DNA from: Brachionus koreanus
Lineage: Eukaryota; Rotifera; Eurotatoria; Ploima; Brachionidae
NCBI GenBank assembly: GCA_016987375.1
Contig: PJRA01000263.1
Location: 4,672,351-4,736,350, forward strand
DNA: 64,000 nt
Direction: 5' to 3'
Every line of letters starts with the position of its first letter. Position 1 is the stretch's first letter. The notes under the pieces are model-generated. The model was given only the letters and a program-made list of their open reading frames with translations. It did not search any database and was not told the origin of the DNA. Below, piece after piece: positions 23,825 to 38,600 of the stretch. Both the position numbers and the translations under genes were made by a program.

Positions 23825-26123
23825 ATGAAATTTTTATTCACAACTTTCTTAGTTCTAATAAGCTCATTTGGGTCTCAAGGTCAAAATAATGTCGAAGTTA
23901 AAGCAGTTGAGAACGAAAACTTATTACTAAAGTGTCCCATTGATTCGGCCAGCCAATACATGGACGAATATGATTACGATTATGATGAACTTGAGCGAAA
24001 AAAGCGCCAAAATCCGATCATAATAATGCAATGGTACAAAGACTTGACTAAACTTAATAAATTCACCAATATTGGAAAATTTGAATTCGATGGAAATGCA
24101 TTAAGAATTTTAGATGTTAATTTAAATGATGCTGGCAACTATTCTTGTAAATTGATTGATGGTGCTGGTCAATTGAGTGCGTTCATAAATGTTGTGGTAG
24201 AAAAAACAAACTCAACTACTGGGACTATGCAAATAACCAAGTTGATTCAATCACGAAAAAGGCCAAAGCAACAAAGAGCTCCAGTTTTCGTTCACTCAAA
24301 TCGAATAATCAAATTCAACAAACAAAAAGGCCAAGAGGTTTCACTTGATTGTCAAGCAATTGGCGTACCCAAACCAGATATCTTATGGTTCAAAAATGGT
24401 ATAATACTAAGTGAAGAGGAATATGGAATAACAAGGTAGTTATAATGCTTTCTCATGAAAAAAAATCAATTTTACACTTAAATTATTTCTTAGTTAATCT
24501 AATATTTATTAATTAATTTATTATTTTAGATCAAAATGGTCACTTAACCTCAAAGATCTACGCACAAATGATAATGGAAATTTTACGTGTCATGTGTTTA
24601 ATAAATATGGCTCAATAAACGCTTCGTTTGAACTAAAAGTTTTTGACGACTCGCAAGTCTTTGAAGGCTTGGAGCCCATGAATGCCTCCATTTCGTCGGG
24701 CATGGATGCTGTCTTTACCTGCAAAGTAAAGAGTACTTACAAACCAAAGATAAAATGGATGAAACAAATAAGCAAAGCCGAATACACAAATTATGTTATT
24801 CAAAACTCGAACAGTGATTTATTAAAAAGTAAAGAATTAACAAGTGACGATTTAAGCAACTTGTATGTATTCAATTCGCTGCCGTCTTTGAAGTTGGTTG
24901 AAAAAAATACACAAAAAAGTGACTATGCGCACACATTTTTAAACGAACTGATTACAGGAAAGGATAACTTGAATAAAGAAGAGCTAAACTTTGAGTTTTT
25001 TGTACCAAACGATGCAAATTTTGGTTCCAGTACAAAAAAAATCGAGAGCAAAAACGATGAAAGCATTCATTACATCACTTTGTCCTCATCTCCGTCTGTT
25101 GTACAAAAATTTTCTTACGATAGAATAAATAATTACTACATTAGTCAGTTGATTATAAAACAGGCAAGTGTTAAGGAATCAGGCATTTATGTATGCTTTG
25201 GTGAGACCAATAATGGATATAGTTACCGCAAATCGTATTTAAAAGTGATGCCAGTTCTCAAAACAATTGAAAATGTATATGCGAACGATTTGTACAACAC
25301 TTATAAAAAAAACAACTACAAAGATGATATTTTCTTTAATAATAAACCAATAGTTACCACTAGGCCTAGTCTAAATGATAACTTCATGACAATTCAGTCA
25401 ATTGGCTACATAATTATTGGAATACCTGTTTTTCTAATTTCTTTATTTGCATTAATATCAGTTTGTTATTTGAAAAAAATTGAAAATTTAAAAGACAATC
25501 AAAAATCAAGACCTTCAAACTCTTTTCTTACTCTACTAAAATCTATTTTTAAATCGGACAGCTCAATCAAACAAAACTCGAAAAAGTTTTGCCCGGCTTC
25601 CCGAAACTTGATTGACAATGGCTATGATGAAAAAAAGATGAACAGCTATGCTAAAAATACACTTTCAACAAGTGCATCAAGCGAGCATACGAACACACTT
25701 CAGTGTGTTGCTTCATCCTTAGCTACTTCAATGTCGGACTCTTCATCCGAAACTACTGTAGCCTATTACGCGACAATTCCTTTATTGACAGAAAATAGCG
25801 TTCCTCCTCCATTGCCAAGCACACAGCCACCAGCTTTTTCACCTGTTCAGACCAATTCTACATCGGTAAAGTATTATGGTCAATCAAATAATCTTAAACG
25901 AGCCGAATCAAATTCATCCATGGCATATTATAAAATTGTAGACAATCAATCTTTTGCATTTAATAATCAAGCAAACTGTAAATTTCCAAATGAAAATGAT
26001 CAGCAAGTTGTCACAGAGTATAATTTAAATGAAAGTAAAAATTCGAATAGATTTTACTTTCAATTGGCGCCTGTCAATAACAATATGAGAAATTTTTCAA
26101 ATACATTTTGCAAAAAATACTAG
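23825..26123 (+). CDS. FGFRL1: FGFR-like transmembrane receptor lacking a kinase (FGFRL1-like)
   Basis: Two exons, 23825-24435 and 24530-26123, join at AG|A and give 734 aa. A signal peptide (MKFLFTTFLVLISSFGSQG) leads. Ig1 follows (Cys in LLKCPID and NYSCKLID). A basic stretch near residues 145-152 (RKRPKQQRAPVF) matches the heparin-binding start of FGFR Ig2. Ig2 has LDCQAIG, WFKNG and WSLNLKDL...GNFTCHVFNKYGSIN, and is strongly FGFR-like. Ig3 has FTCKVKSTYKPKIKWMKQI and ends IYVCFGE. One membrane helix (IIIGIPVFLISLFALISVCY) lies near 495-519. The 215-residue cytoplasmic tail is Ser-rich with VPPPLPSTQPPAFSP and no kinase. FGFRL1 binds FGF and heparin at the surface and modulates FGF signalling. 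An AATAAA lies about 100 nt past the stop. Confidence 0.85.
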
Positions 26124-27120
26124 AATTTTAATTTGACATTAAAAATTTTGTTCATACTGTATATTCCAATTTTTTTGTTGTTGTAATCCAACATGAAGTT
26201 GTATATTGTTTTCTATTTATATTGAATAAATTAATAAAAAAAAAATAATTTCATAATTGTTATAATTAAATAAATAAGAAGTTTTATGTTGAAATAATTA
26301 TTAAAAATTTCATTAATGAATTTAATAAATTTGCTAAATTTAGGACTAAATTTAGATAAAATCCAATGATTTATTAAATTTGATCTTTTTATTAAAAAAA
26401 TTTTTAGATAATTTTTTGAGTATGTCTTCAAAGCTTACTAACACACTTAAGTTAAAAAAAATTAAACACTTTTCTCAAAATATTTTTCATTATTTGTTGT
26501 TAAGTTTTTTAAAGGAAAAATTATTAATGATTATATCTGATTATTTTATAAAGTTAAAGACAAAAACAATGCTAAAAATTTGAAATAATTAAGATAAATA
26601 TATTATTGAAAAATATAAAAGAATAAAATTATTTATTAAAAAAAATCAAGAAATTTTTGTCTACTGTTCTTTAAATTAACTAAAGCGTCTGCAGTTTTTT
26701 TTCGAATAAACTTTATCTTATTGTTTGTGTTGAATATTTGATTATTTGCATTATTAGCATTATTCTAACCTGTCCAAATCAATTGCTCATTCAAATGACA
26801 AATGAAAAAATAATATCTTAAACCTTAGAACGGTCATGTTGCGATCCAAACGGACGCCAGATTTTTTTTTATATTTTTGTTTCTCATAATACGTGTAAAT
26901 TACCACTGAAAGGATTTTGAATTTTGTTCGCTAGTTTTTGAGAAAAATGAAAAAAACTGTAGTTGTCATTCATTAAAACTTCTTTTTTTTATTTGTAAAA
27001 TTAATTGAAAATTAAACAATTTGATTAAATAAATATTAAATAATTTAAATGATTTAAATTGAATCTTAAAAATTTATTAAAAATATATCAAAAAAATTTT
27101 AGCTACTTGGATGTGCAAAA
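26124..27120. other. 3' flank and spacer
   Basis: This holds the 3' UTR of the FGFRL1-like gene, with AATAAA at about 26224. After that I see A/T-rich sequence only. Confidence 0.5.
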
Positions 27121-27950
27121 ACAAAACCTATAGATGGGGTACAGGGTTGAAATTTGTTCAGGTGAAGAAAAACCATTCTTATCATACTGGAATCAAACGT
27201 TCCCCATACAACCCAGTTGTTGGATTTGAAGCTCCTCTTGGTTTAACTTCAACTTTTATTCCAGTCGAAAAATAAATAAGAAACTGCAAAACAACTATTC
27301 TACACAGTTGGTTATGAATATGAGCAAGAAGAGATTGATGAAACTGATGATGATCAAGAATTGCTAGACCATTTTGATCCAAATGAATATGAAATTAATA
27401 TATTACAATCTGGAGAAACTGGTTTGAATGAGCCAATTGAAGAAATTGAGATAAATGCAAATGCTTTGCTAGGAATAAGAGAAAATGTACGAGTGATGAA
27501 TGGCTGAATTAAAGAAGACCAGGAGTAAAAAATATATTTCAGAGGTCAATATTAGGGATTATGTTATTTTGCCGATACCTGACGTGGATAAAGGCTTAAC
27601 AGAAGCTCCTAAAAAAATACGTCGTGTAATCGACATAGACTAAGCCAAACTACATTTTGAGTTAGCTTGTGAGGCAGATGCTTTGAATGTCCTGTTTGCA
27701 AGATAGTTTTGATTTGGTCAAGGATTGCACAATTGATTTAAAATTGAGATTGGATAAATCTTTGAGCGTAAGGCAAGCCAGTAACGAGATCTCTATTGGT
27801 GATAATTTTGCATATAGGAAGTTTAAATGTTTTTTTAACACTTAAATAAATACCATTTAAATTGTTAACTTTAAATTTAAACCTAAATATAAAGTTCCGG
27901 TAATTCAATACTCGCACACATTCAAAACAAAACAATAAAAAATGCCAATT
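27121..27950 (+). mobile_element. Relic of DDE-integrase transposon (KRBA2/Ginger-like)
   Basis: Frame-broken pieces appear in the right order. First is HTGIKRSPYNPVVGFEAPLG plus LTS near 27180, the end of a retroviral-type integrase core (compare the Y-H-x-x-I-x-x-S-P-Y pattern). Then an acidic stretch, then SEVNIRDYVILPIPDVDKGL near 27540. Then LACEADALNVLFAR near 27663 and LSVRQASNEISIG near 27765. This order, integrase then P-I-P-x-V-D-x-G module, is known from KRBA2-like and Ginger-type elements. Several stops and shifts make it inactive. The family label is from memory and is moderately sure. Confidence 0.6.
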
Positions 27951-28140
27951 TCTTGTAAATGCTATATTTTATTTTTTGTCAGTTTAAATATTTTCTACAA
28001 GTTAAAAGTTTTAATTCTTATTTTAATCTAAAATGTTTAAAGCTTATGAAACAGGTCACAACAATGATCCCCCATATTAAAAAAATTTTCTAAATAATTT
28101 CAAAATTTTTAAGAAAATTTTTTTAAAAAATCAATTTATG
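27947..28140 (+). repeat. Dispersed repeat, copy 1
   Basis: It begins AATTTCTTGTAAATGCTATA and includes TTTTCTACAAGTTAAAAGTT, then GAAACAGGTC, then CCCATATTAAAAAAATTTTC. The same blocks recur in the same order and orientation at 31276-31620. It abuts the integrase relic and may be that element's non-coding end. Confidence 0.8.
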
Positions 28141-29536
28141 TGCTTTTATTTTATTTTATTTTTGTTTCAGTAAATCAGATTAATCAAGTGGAATTAGCAA
28201 TTTATGGCTCCGATGACTATTTATTCGCTATTATTTAGAAGATATTGCATTCAAAACTTCAAGAATTCAACTATTTTTACATTATCAAAATTAAATAAAG
28301 GTTTTTTGATCCTACCCTCATCTAGTTTTATAAAACAAGAGTAGGGTGATCATCGATTCTAACTAATAACTCAGCAACTTGATACAAATCATTTAAAATT
28401 GGAACATATTCTATAAGTTAATGTTCTAGTTTTCAAGATTGTGTGACTAAAGTTGCGGATAAAATAAAATGGATGTTTCTAATTTCAAATTTTGATCAAA
28501 TTTCATTTTTTAAATTTATTCAAAAAATTTTATTTGCGCAACAAAATTTCAATGCATTATTTATAAATTACAATCNAAGGGCTGAGCTACCTTGGGGCTG
28601 AAAATAGCCTATCGTCGATTGGAAACTGGGAAACATTTGCTTTTGCATCAAAAGTGGATGCTTGAAATTTAATGAGCTCCCATATAACGATGTGTGTATG
28701 AGGTATTTGAGAAAGTCAAGGTTAATCGAGGCCAAAGGCAATGGAATTAACTTTGTCTGAGAAACCGGAGCCATAGAGTCTTTTTCTTTTACCTAATGCC
28801 ATTTTTTTATCGTATAATTGTAAACAGTAACAACTTTGATTCTATTAAAAGTCTGCTAGCAGCAAATAACAACAACATTGAGTCCTAAGTATAGTTTATT
28901 TCTGATAATTTAAGCAATGGGGACATTGCTTATCAACCGAGAGAAGTGTGTTAACGTGTGAATAAAAGCCCAGTTTATATTCTAGTATTCCTTAGTAATC
29001 CTTAATTAAGTATCTAAGTTTTGTCTAATTGAAAAAAGTTGTCACTGGTTACAATATATTTGATTGTATATAAATTAAATTCTTTTTTGTTTTGTTGTTG
29101 TTGTAATAAAAATATAAAGATTGATATCTTAATTCTACTTGAAACCAGTATTTATGCCTAGTAAAAGACGAAGATTATGTATCGGAGGACAAGACATTGG
29201 TCCGTCAACATAACCTAATCATATTCAATCTAAATCTAAATCAAATTTTAAAGATTTTATTACTTTTTTTTAAATTAAAATACTATTGATTGTGAACAAA
29301 ATGAATTAATATTTTCAAGTTAAATTTTTTTTTCATAGCTAAATATAAAAATAAATTTTAAAATTAACTTCTCAATTTTTTTTCTCGAATTTTTGAAAAT
29401 TTATTTAAAAAATGAAGTATGCAGCTAAAACTTTAAAATATAAAATTCAAATATTCATCTAAAAAAAATATTCAAATTAACAAATTAAAAGGCTATTTAT
29501 GAAATGAAAAAATAATTTTAATAAATCTAAACAAAA
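28141..29536. other. Spacer with one ambiguous base
   Basis: An undetermined base (n) is at 28576, next to a G+C-richer island at about 28577-28785. That island is open on the minus strand for 68 codons but resembles no protein I know. The rest is A/T-rich. Confidence 0.5.
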
Positions 29537-30563
29537 TTAGAAAAAGTCATTTTTTAACCGAAAATCAATCTCAAATTCACTCAGATCACTTTTTTCTGTG
29601 CTAAAATCGAATATTTGATTTGAAAATAGTGTTAAATCCAACTGGTCTAATTCATTGCTCCCACTAAGATCAAGATCATTGATTGATTCTTCTTTTGAAA
29701 AAAAATTTTCTTTATTAAAAAAATTTTCATTTTCTAAATTATTTGCAGTTGAAAAATTTTGACTATAATTGCAGGTAAAAAAGTTTTGATCATTATTTTT
29801 AAAAGATGAATTATCTGTATATTGTGACATGTCTACTTCATACGAATTTTCCAAGTAGTTGTTGGTTCTAAAATAACTGTTTGTCTCATCAACTGATTTT
29901 TCATGATTAAAATTTTCGTATCTAGAATAGCAAGCCTGATTTGTTTGAGAAAATGAAGCTAATTGATCTTGTTTCATTAATGACGAAGCCACTTTAGAGT
30001 CTGAAGCTTTGTAAGCATCATCACCGTAAACACCTTGTTCTGATCTATTTACTTTATGGTCAGTACTCAGATTAGTCGAATCTATGGCAAAGTACTTCAA
30101 GCATCCTCGGTTAACTATCAAATTTGAAAGAGATAAATCTATTTTCGAATTGTTCAATCGGCTAGTGCTTTTCTTATAACAATTTTTTTCATTTCTCCTG
30201 AATTTGGCTCTTCTATTTTGGAACCATATCTAATTTTTAAAATAAATCAATTTAATAAAGTTATTTAACTAAAAATCCTAATTTTGAATATTTTATTAGG
30301 TCGACTTAAGAAAGCAGTAAAATTGATTTATTTTAGAGAATTTATGACTTGCAACTTACTTGAACTTTATCTTCGGTTAGACCAGTTTGTTCCGCAATTT
30401 CCTCCCTAATATAAGTATCTGGATAGTGTGTCTTTTCGAACACTTTTTCCAAAGTGTCCAGTTGGCAAGGCTCGAATGAAGTTCGAAAGCGGCGATTTTG
30501 CTTTGACTTGCACTTTTTAGGTTCTTTATTAAGAGTGTAGTGTATATTGTTGCTGCTTATCAT
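29537..30563 (-). CDS. Paired-like (PRD-class, Gln50) homeobox transcription factor
   Basis: Two exons, 30563-30360 and 30229-29537, give 298 aa. The homeodomain is near residues 23-82: [20 protein letters not shown], then [20 protein letters not shown], then [18 protein letters not shown]. The intron falls right before IWFQN, the usual PRD-class position. Residue 50 is Gln, so this is a paired-like Q50 type. [11 protein letters not shown] and KFRRNE recall Prrx-like genes, but the match is not decisive and no OAR motif is visible in the Asn/Ser/Asp-rich C-terminal tail. It would be a nuclear DNA-binding developmental regulator recognising TAAT-type sites. Confidence 0.9.
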
Positions 30564-32903
30564 TTTCGAAACAATTTAATTAGTCGTCATAAATATGCTG
30601 AGATGAAGTAGGTTTGCTAATATTTTATTGACGTTTGGTAAAATTTATCATCAAATATTTTTAATTGAGTTAAAAATGAGATAAAAAAGTTATCTTAAAA
30701 GTGAACAATTTTAATGTTGCATACAATATTCAATGAGTTGAAGCAGAGAAGATAAGAGTTTAAGATATAGCACAATTTAGAATAACAATAGCAATAAATT
30801 AATAAAAATTATTAGCTAAATAGCTTAATATTTTGGTAATTAGCTTCTATAGAATTAAATTTTCTTAATCATTTGATTTATGTTCTGAGGTGCCTGATTT
30901 ATTTGAAGTAAACTTTTTTACTTTCGCTGGCCAATTTATAAATCTATCATCTAAATTAGCCAGAAAATTTAAGACATTCTTATTATCGTTATACAAAATG
31001 GATCTTATCAGAAAGTACAATTTTATTTCAAAATATTGATAAGTAAAATGAAACCGTATAAATTTTAAAGACAAAGCCAAAACTTAAATTTATATGCATT
31101 TATTTGGCCCAAATTCTGTTTTTAAATTTGTTACAATCATTCACATTAAAGCTATAAATTAACTTAGTTACTTATCTCATTATTTTGGCTTAATTATTTT
31201 CTAATTATAAATAGACCACTCTTTTTTCTAAAAGATGAAGGAACCCATTTTGGGACAAACCGATAAAAAATTCGAATTTCTTGTAAATGCTATAAGGACT
31301 TTTTAATGCTCTAATCTATCAGTCTATCAAAGAGATCTTTGTTTAAAAGAACCAAAAAGATCTAACAATACAAATTTGTTAGACATCTTCCAGAACTAAT
31401 CAAATGTGTGCTATTTTATTTTGTGTCAGAGTCTTCAGAATATTTTTGTTTATATATTTTCTACAAGTTAAAAGTTTTAATTTTTATTTTTATCTAAAAT
31501 GTAATGTCTATATCTTTTGAAACAGGTCTCAACACTGACCCCCATATTAAAAAAATTTTCTTAATAATTTCAAAATTTTTAAGAAAATTTTTTTTAAGAT
31601 ATCGCAATATTCATAATTGCATCAGCTTTCAAAATCTGCTATTTTTTTACTAAATTTTCGATTTTTTCAAAAATTTTGGACATTTTGTGTTTTACCAAAT
31701 TTTACGTAAAATAACGTTAATTTGCTATATTTTACATTAAATTACGTTTTCTAGAAACTGGTATTTCACGTAATTTTACATAAAATGTGGTAAATTCATC
31801 GGGTTGTAGCAGCAATGTATGGGAGATACTACCTATCAAATTGAAATAGCTGTTGAAAACGTATTTCCAACGTCTAAAGATTAACATATTGAGCTCATGT
31901 TCAATGAACATTTGAAATAAATTCTTTTTTGTTTAAAATTTTTCTAACAGCGATAAATTGAATATAAATATAAACCTAAATTTTTGAGCTTGTACTCTAA
32001 GTATGTATTTTCAAGTCTTGAATTGTTCTATTTAAAATAATAGTAATTATACTGAATATTTAAATTAATTTAAAATTTTATGCCATGGGATTAGGTGAGC
32101 AAACACTAAAATACGTGAAAGAAAAGGCAGCAATTTATGATTTATTTAAAAAGAAATGGCTTTGGAACAGATAGACGTGTTCGAAGAAGCTACATTAGCT
32201 GGTAAAAACGCTTTGTAATAGTGAGTAATAAAATGCGTTGACATGTACCATGTGTAGTGAATGACGAAGAATCAAAAGTGTGTGAAATTGCAAATTTCAA
32301 AGAAACTTAATAAAAAATTTTTTTAAAATCTTTTCTATAAATCGAGATTGAAAGATTTTCCGTAAATTTTTTATTCTAAAGACTTTAAAAAAAGTTAAAA
32401 TATAACTAAATTTTTCACACACACACACACAAAAAAAAAAATTCCTTATTTAATTTTAAAATTTTTTGATATTTTTCCATGTATAATGAAAATGTGATCT
32501 TTAAATATCAATTAAATTATCCTGTGAAAACTTGATAACATGATCCCATATTTTTTTTCAAAATCATTTTCATTTAATTTTTTTTATGTCTAAAATATAT
32601 CTGATATTTATCAGATAATTTGATAAACAAATGTAATTAATAGTGGGAAAGATAATATTCATAAATCAAAGGTTGATTGACTTGCCTGTTTTCCTAAATT
32701 TATTAAGTCCAAATTATTAAAATGTTCAGAGATATTATTTGTTTTTATTTGAAAAAATAAAAATAATTAAATTTAGTAAATTAATGTCGATAAATAGATA
32801 AAATCCGTCGATTCGCTTTTATTGTTTAACTTTTAAATGGTAAGTGATTTAAATAATTAAGAAAAATACAAGATTTTTTTGTCAAGAGCTTTAAATTGAG
32901 TGC
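30564..32903. other. Spacer with repeat copy and unassigned ORF
   Basis: A minus-strand ORF at 30865-31080 ends FLANLDDRFINWPAKVKKFT then SNKSGTSEHKSND. It reads somewhat like a terminal exon but is unrecognised. Repeat copy 2 lies at 31276-31620. A (CA)n run sits at about 32416-32430. The remainder is A/T-rich. Confidence 0.4.
31276..31620 (+). repeat. Dispersed repeat, copy 2 with insertion
   Basis: It shares AATTTCTTGTAAATGCTATA, TTTTCTACAAGTTAAAAGTT and CCCATATTAAAAAAATTTTC with copy 1 at 27947. About 130 extra bases lie between the first block and the rest (roughly 31296-31420). Confidence 0.75.
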
Positions 32904-35693
<2,790 letters not shown>

Positions 35694-38600
35694 ATGAAAA
35701 ATAAGAGAATTCCAAACGATAAACAGCTTTCAGACGAAAATTATGATTTGAATAATATAGACTACTCAGTGAGCGGGTCCGAACTTAGCGCAATTTTTAA
35801 TATAATTGTAAAAAAATTGCTAAACAATTACGATAATTATTCAAAATCAAGTCAAAGAAATAGTAAAAAACATGGTGAAGATACCGAATCAACCAAAATA
35901 GACTGTGAGCTTGAAAACTTGGAAGATAAATCAAGTAATCCAGAACTAAATGAACTTGATGAATTGCTTCAATGTTTTGATGAACTAATCGAATTTGTCC
36001 TCACATTAAAACAACAAAACTCTTTCGTTCTCTTGATTATATTCCAAAAGACCAATTTAATTGTTATTAATTTAATAGAATTTTTAAACAAATTGCTTAA
36101 TAATTTTTATTCAAAAAATGAATTTAGTAATTCTTATAAACCTTACAGTTCAGATTTTGATCTTAACTCAGATCTAGCTGAATGTAATCCTTCAATAGTG
36201 GGAAAGACTATTCAGCTATTGCATGTAATTACAAGTAAATAAAAAAACAATCTATTCATTTTTCTTTTATTTAAAGTCAAAATTTTAGATCAACCTCAAA
36301 ACAACGACGATGAATCAACCATTTATTGCTGTAATTTGTTAACAAGCAGTTTCAATTTTACCAGTCCAATAGCCAATGTTCTTTTAATCAATGGATCATT
36401 AGATAACAACCATATTCTTAATGAACAATACTCAAAAGCGTGTCTAGATTTAATGAACAATCTTACATTTAACAATCGGCTATTTGCTGTTGATACCTAT
36501 ATAAAAAAATTCATTTTTTATCTTATTGATCGAATGTAATTTTTTTTATTTTTAAATTCATTATATCTATTTTATTTTTTCTTTTAAGTATAAAATCTGA
36601 TCTAAGACCAAACTATTTTCAGTTTTTATCAAACATTTTGAGAAATGAAGAAACTGAGATCTCAAAAATTTTTAAATCAATGGTTTTTTTTTTCTATCTT
36701 ATTTATTTTGGAAACATTTTTAAATTTTACAATTAGGATGATTCTATCATGAGAAAAATCTATCGTCAGTTGATATCTATCATTAAAGAAAATACAAATG
36801 GCTTAGTTCTTCTTTCGTTGATTATTTTAATCAAGCTTGAATATTCGGACCTGTTCGCTATTGTCTTGCCAATCAAACTAAAAGCAAAATCGATTTATGA
36901 ACCTATTGACTGTGCCATGTCGGCATTAAATGAGTTGAATATGAATAAGAAAATAAATTCTTCTTTACAAAGATTAAATGCATTGAATTTTTTATATGAA
37001 TTTGTGAAATGCGAACCTGTTAAATGTTTATTAGAGGGGTAAGATTTAAAAAAAAAAGTAAAATATAAATTTATTTATTTTTTCTAGAAATGATGATTAT
37101 TTTGATGTTTTAATGTTTAGACTTAACCAATTATTGGTTCTCAGTTTGCCTGAGTCTCAATTTCCTTTGAGCATATCAACTAAAATTATAAAATTGTTCA
37201 ATCGTCTAATTAAATCCAGCGAAAAGTTTGCTAAAAAACAATTTCGAATTATATTTGATACTAAAAATTTTGTGGAGTCTGGATCGAATAAATTACGAGA
37301 ACTTGCTCTTTCAACTAAAATAAAGTCAAATATATCCGAATACAAATATATAGTAGAGTATTTTCTTAAAATATTGGAAATTAAAACTGGAGATAAATCA
37401 GATGAAGATAGACAATTTTTTACCAGGAATTCGTCGTTTTATTCTGTATTTTTAAGTCACATGCTAAATCTTTTTAAGGTAAAAAAAATATTTTTTTTCC
37501 ATTATTCACAAAAAAATAGATCAAAGAGAAGAGAAAAAAAATGATGGAAAATTTCGAAAATAGATAGTTTTCAATTAATTTTCTTTTCTTCTTCTTCTTT
37601 TTAAAAATCTTACATGACAAAATTAAATAATTTATTTTGCCTTTTTTGCATTTAAAATTAATTTTAAAATACAAATAAAAAATTCCTTTAATTAGAAAAT
37701 AAATTGTTTCTAGAAATTTTTTAAATTTTGGATTTAAAAGATAAATTAAATTTAAATGAAATACAATAAAAATATTGTTATAATAATGGTTTCGTTGATA
37801 ATACTGCTAGTTATAATTTTTTCACTATAATTTCTTAATCTAGCACTAATTTTACATGAATTCCAAAAAAAATTCATAATTTTGCCAACAAATATTATTT
37901 CATCTAGTTTTTCGAAATAATTTTGTAAAATCCTAATGATTTCAAAATTTCTGAGAAAAAATTTTTTTGTTTTGTTATTTTTAGAAGCAACCAATATATC
38001 GATACAAGATGTTCAAACTTTTTTTCCGAGAAAGAGTACAATTTTCTCAATTCTTTTAACATTTGAAATTATACAGTACGTTTCTAAACAAAGTAGACAG
38101 TTTTTAGAACATTGCTTAAGAAGCTCTTGAGCATGTGCTTAAGCAAGCTGTCTGCTTTGTTTAGAAACCTACTGTATTAAAACGATTTTCCAAAAATAAG
38201 TTAAGTTTGAAAAAATTTCATCTGTGAGCATATTTTTGTAATTGCTTTGAATAAAATATAAACAACAATACCTGAATAATACTATGATACCATCATAGGT
38301 TCAAGGCCTTAGTCAGGAAGGAAAAAAGTTTCAAGATTGGCATATAATTTAAAATAATTAAATAATTTTTTTACTTTATTTTTATTTTTTGGTGCTATAA
38401 ATATATTGTTTTTGAAATTTTTTAATACACCTTAATTTTTATAAGTATAAAAAAATTTTTTTTGATGCCATTAATAATAAAAATTAAGTAAAATTGAAGT
38501 TTTATTCAGTGATAATTTAATCAATATAAAATTAACATGTCGATAATAACTGATGGTATCCGACACTTTTTTATTATTAACTAAATATGATCTTAAAGGC

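Noticed and set aside
28568..28774. 68-codon minus-strand ORF beside the ambiguous base
   Set aside because: The island is richer in G+C and may be an old transposon piece, but neither strand gives a recognisable protein.
37157..37994. Minus-strand ORFs in and after the CIP2A exon
   Set aside because: The first is antisense to coding sequence. The others are Phe/Ile/Lys-rich intron noise.
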